NCBI GenBank assembly: GCA_037043015.1 | Contig: CM073321.1 | Location: 24,379,510-24,443,509, forward strand | Reading direction: 5' to 3' | DNA: 64,000 nucleotides | Source of the DNA: Bryum argenteum | Taxonomy: Eukaryota > Streptophyta > Bryopsida > Bryales > Bryaceae | Shown: positions 24,034 through 35,199 of the stretch, one piece after another | Numbering within the stretch: position 1 is the first letter of the stretch | Layout of the letters: each line of letters starts with the position of its first letter | Translations under genes and position numbers: made by a program | The notes under the pieces: model-generated | Databases searched by the model: none | What the model saw: the letters and a program-made list of their open reading frames with translations, nothing else | Told to the model about the DNA's origin: nothing

Positions 24034-25050
24034 TCATTGAGACAATGACTTAAGAAAGGAAGGAGTGTCATAAGTATGCCCTAAGTTCCTATGCGACGGC
24101 GCCATACCGTCTAAAATAAACCTCCCTAAATTGCTATACTTATTGAGAGGCAGAATACCAATCCTATGATTGTCGACATAGGACCAAAGATTCTCAGGCC
24201 TGCAATTGGCAAGAAGAGAGAGTAGTCACGGACTAAGCATGGCGGAGAGAGTATTGTCGTCTCGACTAGATTTCGCCCAAGGCTCGAGGAAAATGGCGTT
24301 TCCGGTGTGGTTGCAAATACTCTTTTCAGGACTGTTGTTAATGAGGAGAGTGTTATCCAACCCAAACACAACAGCACCGTGACTAAGCGGGAACACCGCA
24401 GAAGACAATGTTTTCAAAAATATCCTCTTTTGAGCATTGGTTGGGTACGACAAATAAACACCACTGCTAACCTCAACCAATCCACAAGACTCTTGTCCGA
24501 GGATCTCAAAAGGCTTAGGAAGTCCATTGAAGAGGTAGTCAATGACGGCCTCACCAGTGGACTTCTTCATCGAACTCCATATCACAACCCTCGCAACATG
24601 GGCGGACATGGTCTCCAAGAAGTCCCTCACTCCCGGGCGGCGGAAGACCGCCTTTGGAGGCACCTTTGCTGGGATGTCCGGCACGTAGAGCCGGTCCGTA
24701 AGAGAGCACATGGGAGAATTCTTCCCTAGCGATGGCAGATGCACACATTGATAAAGGATTCTGTTGATGTCGAGGACGACATTCAACCATCGAGGCGGCG
24801 CCGTCTGCCCGAGTGCAGACCTTGGCCGCCGGATACAGTCAAATTGGGAAATCAATTCTAACTGGCAATCAAAGGAAACAATAATGTTGAGGATACCTGA
24901 TTGAAAGCAGAGACACTGCAATCTCAGCAAATCCACAATGACGGCATGCATTACATCCGTAGCATTGGGGCAAGATTGATCGGATTCTGATGCAATCTCA
25001 CGGCCCTTGGGTGCAGAATGAATCCCACAGAGGTGAATTGAGAAAGACAT
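24034..25050 (-). pseudogene. FCP1/NIF-homology (CTD phosphatase-like) protein lacking catalytic Asp, one in-frame TGA
   Basis: ATG at 25050. PRWLNVVLDINRILYQC (motif I), then RRPGVRDFLETMSAHVARVV IWSSMKK in sequence (motif II), then NTLLINNSPEKSICNHTGNA (motif III) and a C-terminal part ENLWSYVDNHRIGILPL ending at TGA 24034-24036. This is the HAD-superfamily FCP1-homology fold. In active members motif I is DxDx(T/V) and motif III has DNSP; here they read DINRI and NNSP, so the nucleophile-neighbouring acid and the metal-binding Asp are both Asn. A TGA at 24228-24226 sits where the family has Trp (SP, stop, LLSLLANC). Catalytic inactivity is an inference; similar plant paralogues with DLN-type motifs exist. 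Confidence 0.65.
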
Positions 25051-25436
25051 TGAGGAACATCAAATTACACTCCAATTTGTAGGCAAAAAGATTGATGTCA
25101 AAAATATATTTATTTACATCAATCATGTACAATCATTTACAAAGGATATGTTTGTCAACTTTGACTGAAACACTAAGCTGAGAACTAACACTACCAAAAA
25201 TCTTTAATACATGACGCGCCACAACAAACGTTGACAACTCCAGAAATATCATAACGAGTAAGGGTCGTCCATCTCCTGCAGGAGAAAATAGACGAATAAG
25301 CAAAGTTCAGGCAAGCAAATCGGGAGCGTTTGGACCAAGACAAACAATATCATGATGGTTTTGACGACGACGAGTTATGCAGTCGTGGTGGGACGTTATC
25401 ATGTGGCTCTTGCAGTTGATTTGCGTCCGTCGGGCT

Positions 25437-27425
25437 CCACTAATAGTCCACCAACTCTTGGACATAGGCATCGACCTGAGTCCTCGCCGGAGTGCTTGCA
25501 AACTCTTGCTCATCGGACGCCGGAGTTGCAGCGGGATTAGGAATTACCTCCGCACTCTCCTCTTCAACACCTCGAGCTCCTACGGTGTCCTCCACTTCGA
25601 CTATTGGCTCCGCAATATCCCCGGCCCGGGCATAATTCATCAACTGGTTATACTGAGAGAGTTCTAGACGAGAATCGGGTGGATGAGCAGACTCAACTAC
25701 TGGAGCAGCACTTGACACAATCGAATAATCGAGATCCACGGCAGGCTGGTTGGCGGGAGGGGACACCTCAAAGGAAGAGTCTAGATTATCCTCGGGCTAG
25801 GGATAATCTCCTGCCGTATCGAGCTGATCGGCAACAGCCTCTCCGAATCCTTCATTCCCACCAAGGATATTGTCGATATGCTCAGGTTCCCTCTCGGCGG
25901 TAATTGGCTGCGCCTGGGAGTCGGAGCCAATAGCTGCAAGATTATTCCCGGCTCGGGGATAATCTGAAGAGGCTGTGCCCAACGGCAGCGGCAAGGGCTG
26001 CACCTCGCTGTTAGGTAGAGCGGCGGTGGTCGTGGCAGTATTATCTCCGGCCCGGGGATAATCTGCAGTAGTCTCGGAACTCGGGGCGTCCGAGGTCGAA
26101 GGAAAAGTCGCCTCCTCGCTAGCAACAATCGCAGCAATGTGGGCTGGCATCGGCTTGCGTTCTAAATCGGTCCTCATCCACTCGATCATGGCGTGACGTT
26201 TTGCAAGCTTCCTAGCATCCTATGCTTCCTTCTTGGCCTTCTCTACTGCCAGTCTGGCCTCCTCGGCTAACTTCCTCCTGTATTCCCCATAGTGTTCTTC
26301 AACCTTCACACCCGGAGCACCTGGAGGAGGCGCAACTCCTGGTGCATTCACCATCGGGTCAGTAGAGGGGTTGCACCAGAGCAACCTTCTCTTTCTTCAC
26401 CGGCGTGTCAGCATTAAGAGCTGGCAGCTCGGTAAAGCCACCCGCTTGGTTTTAACGACGGGAGCTCAATGGTTTCGCCTTCGGGAGCTGGGACGTCGAC
26501 GACATAGAATTCATCCGCTAGATCTCCGCCGTCATTGTCACTCAGATCGATGGAAACGTGGGTGGGCGCCACGATTGTATAGAGTGGTTTCCCCCTTCTA
26601 TGTAAGACTTTACTCTGAGGGGTTGTGTCCACTGCAGGTGCAACAGTAGATGAGGGCATGGCGCAAGATGCCCCATCCAATAGTTGACTCGGAGTCGTGG
26701 TCTCAGCTGCAAGATCGAGCCGACGTTTGAATGGCCTCCGCGACTCAGCAAGCGCCTCCAGGTTGCCCCATGATCCAACGACAACATCCGCAGATGATTG
26801 AACAGGCATTGTTGTTGTTGTGACGAGCCTCGACGGGATCATTGGCATAGGCTCCTTACCAGGGCGTCGGGTCTCGATATCAGGCCCCTGTGCCTGGTGC
26901 TCCTCACTTATCGGAGTGGACCTAGGAGGAGATGTCTCCATTGCAACCGCTGATGGTGCTGTTGGCGATGCCTCTGCTGATGGTGTTGTGGGCGTTGCCT
27001 GCGCTGATGGTGCTGTGGGCGATGCATGCGGAGATCGCATGATCGGGGAATCTCCAGTAGCCTGACGAACCGAACGATAGTCCGAGTCGTTTGAATCGTC
27101 ACTGTCGGAGTCGCTGGAAGAATCATCGCTATTCTTCTCCTCCGAGGAGTCTGAAGAAGTATTTGGGGCCTGAATTTGAAGCGACCGCGTACTCTCAGCT
27201 CCCAGGTCAGACATCGACTCAGCTGCAGAAGATGATAGTTGGCTTCTCTCGAATGAAGCCCTCGTTACAAGGCTGAGGTCAGCCATTTCGCCAGAAGATG
27301 AGTTCTTCTTGGTGTTGTAGGGACAGTCATCGTGGATGAAGTCATTATAATCAACCCTCGCCCTTTTACCCGCAGAGAGCAGGTAACCCCCGTAGTAGTG
27401 CTTGTCAAAAGGCATGTCTTAGGAT
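25437..27425 (-). pseudogene. 3' exon(s) of the ParB-like gene: Ser/Pro/Thr-rich region with palindrome-encoded repeats
   Basis: After a likely acceptor (tgCAG) at 27426-27428 the frame reads FDKHYYGGYLLSAGKRARVD, then acidic and serine-rich sequence, then repeats of the type PTAPSAQATPTTPSAEASPT (about 27010-26940), and RRPFKRRLDLAAE. After frame breaks near 26410 a second part reads EYRRKLAEEARLAVEKAKKEA, a TAG (about 26218), and DARKLAKRHAMIEWM. In the last part four copies of the palindrome are translated as DYPRAGDN, DYPRAGNN, DYP-stop-PEDN and NYARAGDI. Ends at TAG 25437. Probably a disordered tail. Confidence 0.4.
25615..26063. repeat. Four 23-24 bp palindromes inside coding sequence
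   Basis: Copies lie at 25615-25637, 25785-25808, 25941-25963 and 26040-26063. Half-sites are variants of TTATCCCCGG facing CCGGGGATAA. All are in the same frame of the minus-strand gene, giving the peptide DYPRAGDN or a close variant. Confidence 0.85.
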
Positions 27426-27620
27426 CTGCATGGGAAGAGAAGTAACGATCAGTCACGGTGGACTGGGTTCTCTGGCTCGGGGATAACTGATAGAACTTGA
27501 CACCGGGAGATAAGCTAGATTATCAACAGCACAAATACATCTGAATAAAAAATCTATCTAGATGACATGGCCGAATATCAAAACTAGAATACAACAAAAG
27601 TTGTAAAAGCACGGGAGCTA

Positions 27621-29315
27621 TTTATTCCCGGGGCGGGGATAATAGTACTATTTCAATCCATGAGAGTATGGTAGATGTCGAGCTTACCAGGGACGATATT
27701 ATGAATTTGGAGCCGGAGAAGATCTCGAGTGTTGATTGACCTTTCTTGCAGTACTGGCGGATGAGTCCAATGTAAAACTCCATCCGCAGCTCCGAGTACT
27801 TAGCACACTACTTGGATTCCTTATAATGCCCACTATCTGTGGAATATGGCACAAGTGGGGCTTTGAACCCCGAGGGGTTGGTGCCGATGAAGGCTTGCCC
27901 TTCTGGTGTCTTCTTGAACAAGAAGACAATGAACATGTCGTTCGCAGATTTCTCTGGGGCTTGCGCGTTGAAGATCTTCTCAGCTTTTGACACCACATAC
28001 TTGGACTTGCTCATTGTGTAGTTGGGGTGGTGGAGCTGAATCATCGCCTTCAGCTTATCAAGCTTCTTGCAGTGGCGCCGTTCACGATCGAGACCCATAC
28101 AGTAGGATCTGTGCAAGCTCGACTTGATATCACCGCGAACTTTGCTACCAAGGCTTTGAAGAACTCCTTCGCAGAATTGGAATCCTTGCACAGGGAGAAG
28201 ACAGTGTCTCGCAAATCGAACAGCCGTAGCGAAACTGTTCCTGCAGGCGCCTCTATCGACTAGTGGCCAGTGAGAGTCATGGCCTTCGAGTCGAAGGTTC
28301 AAAGATCAAATCCCTTGCTAGACTCCCAATGCTTGGACTTCTCCGGCAGGAAGTTCTTGAAGAAGTCCTCGATGTTGGGGAACATGAGCTTCATCTCCCC
28401 GGCCGTCTTGCACCTCCCCTGATTCTGCAGTCGGGTCGAGTAGAATTTAGCCTCGACGTGGCTGAGCAGCATGTTCCACAACGCCGTCAAGAAGCCCTTC
28501 CTCGACTTCCATTTCTCTGGGCATATTACTCCGCCGTTGGGAAGGAAAAATAGAGGAGATGGTCTGACCGCCTTCAACTCTTGATACACGATTGCCTTGC
28601 ACTTCTGACGAATTATCCTAAACCACACGCGTGGCTCAAGCGATGAAAGTATTTGGTTTTGTGGAAGGACAACCTTGGATACTTCATCGCTCCATCAGCG
28701 GTTTCAACATGGACAAGGAAAGTGATGACCCTGTCGATGTCATCATCAGAAAGATTTCTGAACTTTCTGAAGAACTCCCGGCTCACATGATGTTTATCGT
28801 GTGTGAAGTAAGATGGGTTCATGCGATAAGCCACACCTGTGTCGGGGTTGATCAAATTCCCAAGCAAATGGAGTTTGAAGAAATCTTCAAACTCATTGTA
28901 CATGGAGTCCGCAAATGTGATAATCAGGATCTTGTGCTTGAGGTCCGATGTAGTCAGAATCGTCTTCCCTGCCTTGTTGGGATCGATGTTGCAAAACCGG
29001 ATGTTTAGCAGATCCGTAAATTTCTGAGAGGACATTGAAAGAAAGTGTTAGATGCGAAGAGTGTAAGTACTAAGAGCCTACAAGGAGTTTGTTGTTGCTC
29101 ATTTCTGAGTACTAGAGCGTAGTTATTCCCGGGTCGGGGATAATTGTTCCAGTCTTCCTGGTAATAGCATGGGTTCTAGAGAAGACTTACATCAACCATG
29201 GAACTAAACAAGTGCCCGAAAATTGTAGCGACATAATCCAGAGTGAGAGTCTAAATCTTAGGCAGTGGGACTAATACTGAAACAGATGGTGGATTATCCC
29301 CGGCCTGGAGATAAT
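27621..29315. repeat. Three intronic palindromes
   Basis: Copies at 27621-27643, 29122-29144 and 29293-29315 fall in predicted introns of the ParB-like gene (one in 27429-27687, two in 29024-29341). A weaker half-copy is at about 27472-27490. Confidence 0.8.
27688..29023 (-). pseudogene. Middle exon of the ParB-like gene, with frame breaks
   Basis: Acceptor tctCAG at 29026-29024 and donor CTG|GTAAGC at 27687. The coding reads KFTDLLNIRFCNIDPNKAGK, then DDIDRVITFLVHVETADG, a one-base break near 28625, then WFRIIRQKCKAIVYQELKAV, CPEKWKSRKGFLTALWNMLL and NIEDFFKNFLPEKSKHWESS. After TGA (28299-28301) and TAG (28262) the frame continues with SIEAPAGTVSLRLFDLRD; another break near 28130 leads to KSKYVVSKAEKIFNAQAPEK and ends after a TAG near 27819. 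I do not recognise the family of this part. It is collinear with the upstream ParB-like exon. Confidence 0.45.
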
Positions 29316-29341
29316 CTATGGGAAATGTGTATTGTCTTACC

Positions 29342-30750
29342 TTGAAATTGGTGGGATCGTAGACCGAGTCGTTATTCCGAGTCGCCTTCTTGTTCACGCT
29401 TGCAGAAGAACGCCCACAGTTGATCCAAATAGACCTCCCACGTTTTATCTGGTTGCCCCACGTTGGCTGGGCGTGCTTAAGAGGGTTCGTGGTGTTGTAG
29501 AATGCCGAAATCGCTGTAAGGCGCTTCAGGTCGGTCTCATAAAGAATGTACGCATACCACAATAGAAGTTCTTTCTTCCTGTCCTCTGTCACGGGCTCGT
29601 TCCGAAGCTCCCTCGAGGCTTCCACGGAGTGCTGGCCATCAATGATGGCAAATCTTCCATCCTTGATTGCCTCCCATGATGTCGGCCGCCTAGGGAGCAA
29701 ATTTCCATTGGCGTTAAGGGGAGTGATGATAATTGTCTGCCTCCGGGTAATATCTCCCATCCTTGAGAGGTATTGCTTGGTGTTCAATACAATGTCCCTT
29801 TCAAGACTTCGCACTACCGACGTGTGCTTTCCCCTCTCAAGCTGCGAAATGGGCACCAGCTTCTGTTTTTTCTTGAACAGGAACGAGTCTTTGAAGCTGG
29901 CGTTAAAGATTGTTTGCTCAGGTGCAAACCTCGCATAGTCTGCCACTTCAGCCGAAGGTTTGGATGTGTCCTTCTGTCGAGCGGGCACTTTGACTGTAGA
30001 AGTTAAGGCAGGTACTTGACTTGCGGTTGCCGGGGGAGCGGTACGCTGTCTCTTCTTTTTGGGGGCGGCTCCGCCCGCTACAATCGCATCATTCATCAGC
30101 CTCTTCGCAGGCACTCGCAGAGGAGCCGGCAGGGCACCAGTTGACAGCGGAGCTGAAGCTTCAGGATGCAGGACAAGTGCAAACGCGGCGGGTGCCTTCT
30201 TCTTCTTTGCCGCTTTACTGCTTGATGCTTCATGCGTCTGTGATAGTCTTGACAGCATTGTCGTAAGCTTCCGAACTGTATCTTCCTGGTTGATGTTCTC
30301 CCAGCTGTTGATGTTGTCCTGCCAGAACTAGAGAAAGCCATGCCGAGTCTTGCGCCATTCCTCAAGAAAGCCGTGCGGGTCGAACTGTGTTCCGCAGTCT
30401 ACTTCCACCTCTACCACAATTCCAAAGTGGTAAGGTTCCCTACCCTCGTTCTGCTATAGAAGGACACACTTGAGCAACATGTACTTCTGCCTGTGTGCTT
30501 CGATTGCTATTACCCTTACATTCTGGTGTAAGGGAAAGAAAGGGTCCGTGTAGACCAACTTGGTCATGACGAGGACATGGTTCTTGACGATCTTAAGTGT
30601 CCAGCTGACGACCACATCTTTGAAGAGCCAGAGATCAAGGCTTTCGTCATCGTTATCGCGCATGAAGGGGTCAAACCCGAATGGGTGCTGGACCTTGTCC
30701 AAGGACATGTCAAGGGGGTTTGTGGCGCTTAGAGCCATTGTTTTGTCTGC
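29342..30750 (-). pseudogene. ParB / DGQHR-like domain protein, 5' exon
   Basis: The start is probably MALSATNPLDMSLDKV (about 30737). The frame then runs through TAG at 30456-30454 and a second TAG near 30328 to the donor AAG|GTAAGACA at 29341. Residues after MLSRLSQTHE (30258) include a nuclear-localisation-like stretch (PKKKRQR). The domain follows: QLERGKHTSVVRSLERDIVL, then IIITPLNANGNLLPRRP, FAIIDGQHSVEASREL and LTAISAFYNTTNPLKHAQPT. The (I/V)xDGQHR.x.A signature is the hallmark of ParB/sulfiredoxin-fold and DndB (DGQHR) proteins; here Arg is Ser. In bacteria such domains bind palindromic DNA or act in DNA modification. The eukaryotic role is unknown. A palindrome array lies directly upstream. 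Confidence 0.5.
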
Positions 30751-30820
30751 AATTGTAAATGACAAAGTTAGAATTTGAAATCTCTGAAACAATCCAAAGT
30801 GTAGGTGCGTAGACATATGA

Positions 30821-31557
30821 AATTATCCCCGTGGCGGGGATAATTATACCAAGATCTGAGTTGACTATGGCGATGTGGTTAGAGGGCATTGGGATATCTG
30901 CGATTAAGTTAAGGATTTATCCCCGGAGCGAGGATAATCTCCTGTCGTTCTATGTAGACCTGAAGCAAAACGGCAGAATTATCCCTGGGCCGGGGATAAT
31001 TTTTACTTCAATGTTTTGTTATCTACGACAAAGTTTCAGAGTAATCCCTGATGCGTGGATAATCTCTATATGTTCTAAAAGGAACTGAGGCGAAACGGCA
31101 GAATTATCCCCGGGTCGGGGATAATTGTTAATCTAATGGATAATTTGTCTGATTCTGTTCAAGATATATCCCCGGGTCGGCGATAATCTACTATATTTAT
31201 GTGTTGAAACAGGGCGAGATGACGGAATTATCCCTGGACCGGGATAATTTCTACTTTTCTGGTTGATATTTACGGTTATGTTTAGGATTTATTCCCGGTT
31301 CGGGGATAATCTATTGATGTTGGGTGGAAAATCTTGATGAGAAGTAGCAAAATTATCCCCGGGCGGGGGATAACTGTTTGTTATAGGACTTATTTTATGG
31401 TTTTTTCAGGAGTTATCCCCGACCCGCAAAGAGTTCATAGTCTTCTTTTTTATAGCATGGGCGTATTACAATATTATCCCCGGGCCGGGGATAATTCGTT
31501 CCTACATAAGCCAAATACTCGGCTATGCGCAAGATTTCTCCCCGGCCCGGGGATAAC
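30821..31557. repeat. Palindrome array A2, 12 sites at ~62 bp period
   Basis: Sites of 22-26 bp begin at about 30821, 30916, 30978, 31041, 31102, 31164, 31226, 31288, 31351, 31411, 31472 and 31533. Each is built from TTATCCCCGG facing CCGGGGATAA with small, often paired changes. Apart from the first gap the spacing is 60-63 bp. Spacers fall into two alternating diverged types (one ending near CGGCAGAA), so the base unit is a ~124 bp dimer. The palindromes are much better conserved than the spacers. It lies 5' of the ParB-like gene. Confidence 0.9.
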
Positions 31558-32074
31558 ATTGGTAGCCAGTGATGAAAATTCGTGCATTGGCATACTGGCA
31601 ATCATGTGAAACGAGGTATTATCTGCATGCGTTGTAGATTTTAGAATTCAACAGCAATCCCAATCAATTTGAATGAGTTCTTCAATCGAAACAAAGCAAG
31701 TAGAATTCGGAGCCCACCTGAAAGAATGCGAAGTAAAGGCTGGATGTGTTATGACAAACTAAAACCCAACTCAATGATGAGATTAGTTCTGTACTGGACG
31801 TGCAACGCCTTCCAAGCAGATACCTTGAACATCAAAAGAAAAAACAATTGACTTAGCTGAAACCTTAGTATGAATTCGGATACCATGTGCTTCAAACATC
31901 AAAGCTGAAAATGCTAAAACGCAACCTCATAAACAGTAATTCCACTCTATTCAAGCAAAGTACAGAAATAAAAACTAGAAAAGCTCTTATTCAAAGTGCA
32001 GTAAGCACAAAACCCGAAATGCAAAAGCAGGAGCGAGAACCCTGAATTGTGATCATATCTGTAACAATCAAAAC

Positions 32075-32640
32075 ATGGAAAGGAGAGCGCAAAACCTGAA
32101 TTGCAAAAGGAGAAGCTTTGAGGCAGCCGCAAATCGAAGGATGGTGAAGTGCACCGAAGTGTGTGACGAGTGCAGCAGACAGGAAGATGCGAAGTCTGGT
32201 GAAACAGGGAAACGCGAACCGCAGAAACAGCGAAACAAGGAAATGCGAGCTGCAGAAACTTCAAAACAGGGAACGCGAGCTGCAGAACTGACACGGAAAC
32301 GCGAAGGCGTAGCTAACAGGGAAACGCGAAGGCGGACGGAAGCTGAAAACGCATAGGCGGAGGGAAGCAAAAAATGCGAAGGCGAGAAAACGCGGCGCTG
32401 CGGAACGGGTGCAACTCTGAACTGCTAAAGCTGCTGGTGCAACGCTGAACTCCGACCTGCAAGAGCTGCGAAAACGAATCGAAGCTGCGAGCTGCGACAC
32501 GGAGCTGCGAGCTGCAACACGGAGCTGCGAGCTGCGAGCTGCAACACGGAGCTGCGAGCTGCACTCAGAACTGCAAAAGCGCGAAGTGCGGAGGGACGCG
32601 GAGCTGCGGAACACAAAATAAAAAATGAGGAGCAGAATGA
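32075..32640. repeat. GC-rich short-period repeats (GAGCTGCGAGCTGCAACACG and GAAACGCGAA types)
   Basis: Many imperfect short repeats fill this segment, 5' of palindrome array A2. Open frames across it are low-complexity Ser/Ala/Arg artefacts. Similar GC-rich stretches lie at 57540-57720 and 63640-63980. Confidence 0.75.
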
Positions 32641-32682
32641 CGGTGGAAAGGGGTCATCATAACCCCCTCCTATCATTACACT

Positions 32683-32757
32683 CATGGCCATGCCCATAAT
32701 GATGTGTATGGGAATGGTCATCTACATAACCATGCACATGATCATGGGCATGGCAAG
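32683..32757. repeat. Imperfect hairpin
   Basis: CATGGCCATGCCCAT on the left faces ATGATCATGGGCATGG on the right, with several further CATG-rich copies between. It marks the border between the GC-rich repeats and AT-rich DNA. Confidence 0.5.
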
Positions 32758-32919
32758 TTTTTTTTTCAGAAATTATATTAGGATACTTTTCATCAGTTTT
32801 CATCTAAGTTCGCTTTTATCTAATTTACATGTACACTACTTTCCACGTACACTAATCTGCAAGTACACTAATTTAAGTATTCTTTGTTTAGATTCTAGTT
32901 CTCTAAATTACTTTTAAGA

Positions 32920-33640
32920 AGTTTGTGTTGAAGGTTTAGTATTCTAAGTCTAATTTTCTAAATTAAGTTTTTAGTTTTCTTCTACGTATTCCACGTACTT
33001 AGTTTATTACAAAGAATAGTATTCTAAGAAAGTTATTCTTTCTTTGATAAATAGTCTTGTTGACATATGAATACAAAGTTTGTTATTCTAAACTTGATTC
33101 TTAATTTGAAATATATTCTTCAACTAAAATTCCTTATACATGTATTTTGAATGTCGCTTTCATTGTCCAACTTTGTTACTAAGATAAGTACTGGCCTTAG
33201 GTTTAACTTTGGTAAGAATTGGCTAGTTTACTGAGCCTATTAGTACCCAAGTGACAAATTTCCATAAGTAAAATTGTTAATAAACATACTTAAATCGCAA
33301 TCCTAGGTTTCCATACTTCCTAGACTTATTGTACGTGGTTAGGTCCCAAACCCTAGTCTGCACTCGAGCAGATGCACAAGAGGGAATTCGAGCCTAGGAA
33401 TCAAATTTGGAGTCTTGATGCTTTCCAGATTGCGTGAATTTAAGTGTGATTTCTCCAAAGATATCACAAAGTTTCATCATTCTCAATTTCAAACAAAAAT
33501 AAAGGACCCTAAACCTTAAATCCTATATCTTAAGCAATAATTTGCAAGGGCATAATATGCGTATAAGGTCTAAATATAATGTTCAAAATTAGTACTACTT
33601 GTATTTGAAATGGAAAACCACTATTTCTTCATGTCAACGA
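32920..33640. other. AT-rich, no gene recognised
   Basis: No supported frame or repeat. Confidence 0.5.
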
Positions 33641-33779
33641 CACGGAAAGACACAAGGAAATTCGAGAGAAACTAACAAGAACTTGAATTAACAGAACGAG
33701 AACACAATCAACACCATGAAATGTGAGAACTACAAGGGATGTGTTGTCGAGACTGGAGAACCCTTTAGCCTCGACTCCT

Positions 33780-33895
33780 ACATATACTACCAGATAGGAA
33801 GCTTCTTCCGAGACTTCTTAACCGACTTCCAAGACTTCTCAAGCGCCTTTCGAGACGCTTCCAGACGCTTCTCAATCTTCTAGAAGTTTCTAATG
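33780..33895. promoter_or_regulatory. Heat-shock-element-like cluster
   Basis: TTCTAGAAGTTTC at 33878-33890 is a textbook three-part heat-shock element (nTTCnnGAAnnTTC). It is preceded by a run of related GACTTC/GACGCTTC motifs at ~10-20 bp spacing from 33800. Such clusters occur in LTR promoters. No gene start is seen just downstream. Confidence 0.35.
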
Positions 33896-34079
33896 TATGT
33901 CCGTGACACTTCACATGAAATTTTTTCTAATATATTAGTAAAATATATTGCTATTGGACTTGTGGAAATTTTGAAAACATAAGGAATAAAACATGGTTTA
34001 GTGAAATCTTAATTAGCAGTCAAATTTAGGCCTTATCTTACAAACATCTATAATTGAAATAAGTTTTCATGAAGTTAAC

Positions 34080-34333
34080 ATATGGGCATGTAATTGCGCT
34101 TTTTTCATTCTATGTAAAAATAGCACAATAAATGCCTAATTTGTATTCAAATTTATCTTATAAACAATTGTAATTGAATTAAGAATTAATTGATTTTACT
34201 TCTATACTCCTATATATATTTATTATCTATTTGTCTATTTAATTATTTTTTTCTATTATTGCAATTTTTATATCTATATAAATATTATATATTTAACTAT
34301 ATATATTAATAAATAAATAAATAAATATATATA

Positions 34334-34365
<32 letters not shown>

Positions 34366-35150
34366 TATTAATTTATTCATATATATTTTTTACGTGTATG
34401 GGCATTTAATTGCGCTTTTTCATTCTATAATAAGTTAGCACAATAAATGCTTAATTTGTATATAAATTTATCTCATAAACAATTGTTATTGAGTTAAGAT
34501 ATTATGTATTTAACATCTATACGTGTTTCGATATATTTCTTTATTCATACTCGTGTCTATATCTCTATCTGTTTATGTATATTAATAATTTATTTATTCC
34601 TATATATATTTGATCTCGCATGAGCATGTAATTACGCTTATTTATTTCTATATTAAGAGAGCACAATAAATGCTTAATTTGTTTTCATCTTTATCTTAGA
34701 ATTTATATAATTGAATTAAGATTTGATGAATGTAACTTCTATACTAGTATCTATATATATATCCATATCTGAACTCGTATAGGCATATTATTGCGCTTTC
34801 CTTATTCTATATTAAGATACCACAATAAATGCTCAATATGTATTCTAATCTATCTCATAATCAATTATAATGGAGTTATGATATTATATATTTAACATCT
34901 ATACGCGTATCTATGTATATAAACGTAATTATTTATCTATTCATATACATTTGTACTCGTATATATATCTATATATACATATATTTATTTATTTGTTCAT
35001 ATATATACATGTTTGAATTCGTATTGGCATATAATTGCGATTTTCCTATTCTATATTAAGATACCACAAGAAATGCTCAATATGTATTCAAATTTATCTT
35101 ATAATCAATTATAATAAAGTTATTATATTATGTATTTAACATATTATGTA
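34080..35150. repeat. Degenerate AT-rich satellite, five copies of a ~125 bp core
   Basis: Cores begin near 34080, 34395, 34620, 34785 and 35020. Each has GGCATRTAATTGCGCTTTT, then TTCTATATTAAG..AGCACAATAAATGC, then ATTTATCTTATAATCAATT and a TTTAACATCTATACTCG-like end. Variable TA/ATTT runs of 40-190 bp separate them. A partial sixth copy begins near 35180. Confidence 0.8.
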
Positions 35151-35199
35151 AAAATAGATGTATTTTTATATTGATTCATATGCCCATTTATTTGTGCTA

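Noticed and set aside
24200..24229. A 30 bp intron (GT...AG) in the FCP1-like gene
   Set aside because: Reading straight through gives family-like sequence (LLSLLANC then RPENLW) with a single TGA at a Trp position; 30 bp is too short for a plant intron.
30821..31557. CRISPR array (regular palindromic repeats with spacers)
   Set aside because: The genome is eukaryotic, there are no cas genes, the repeats are full palindromes, and the spacers are diverged copies of each other, not unique sequences.
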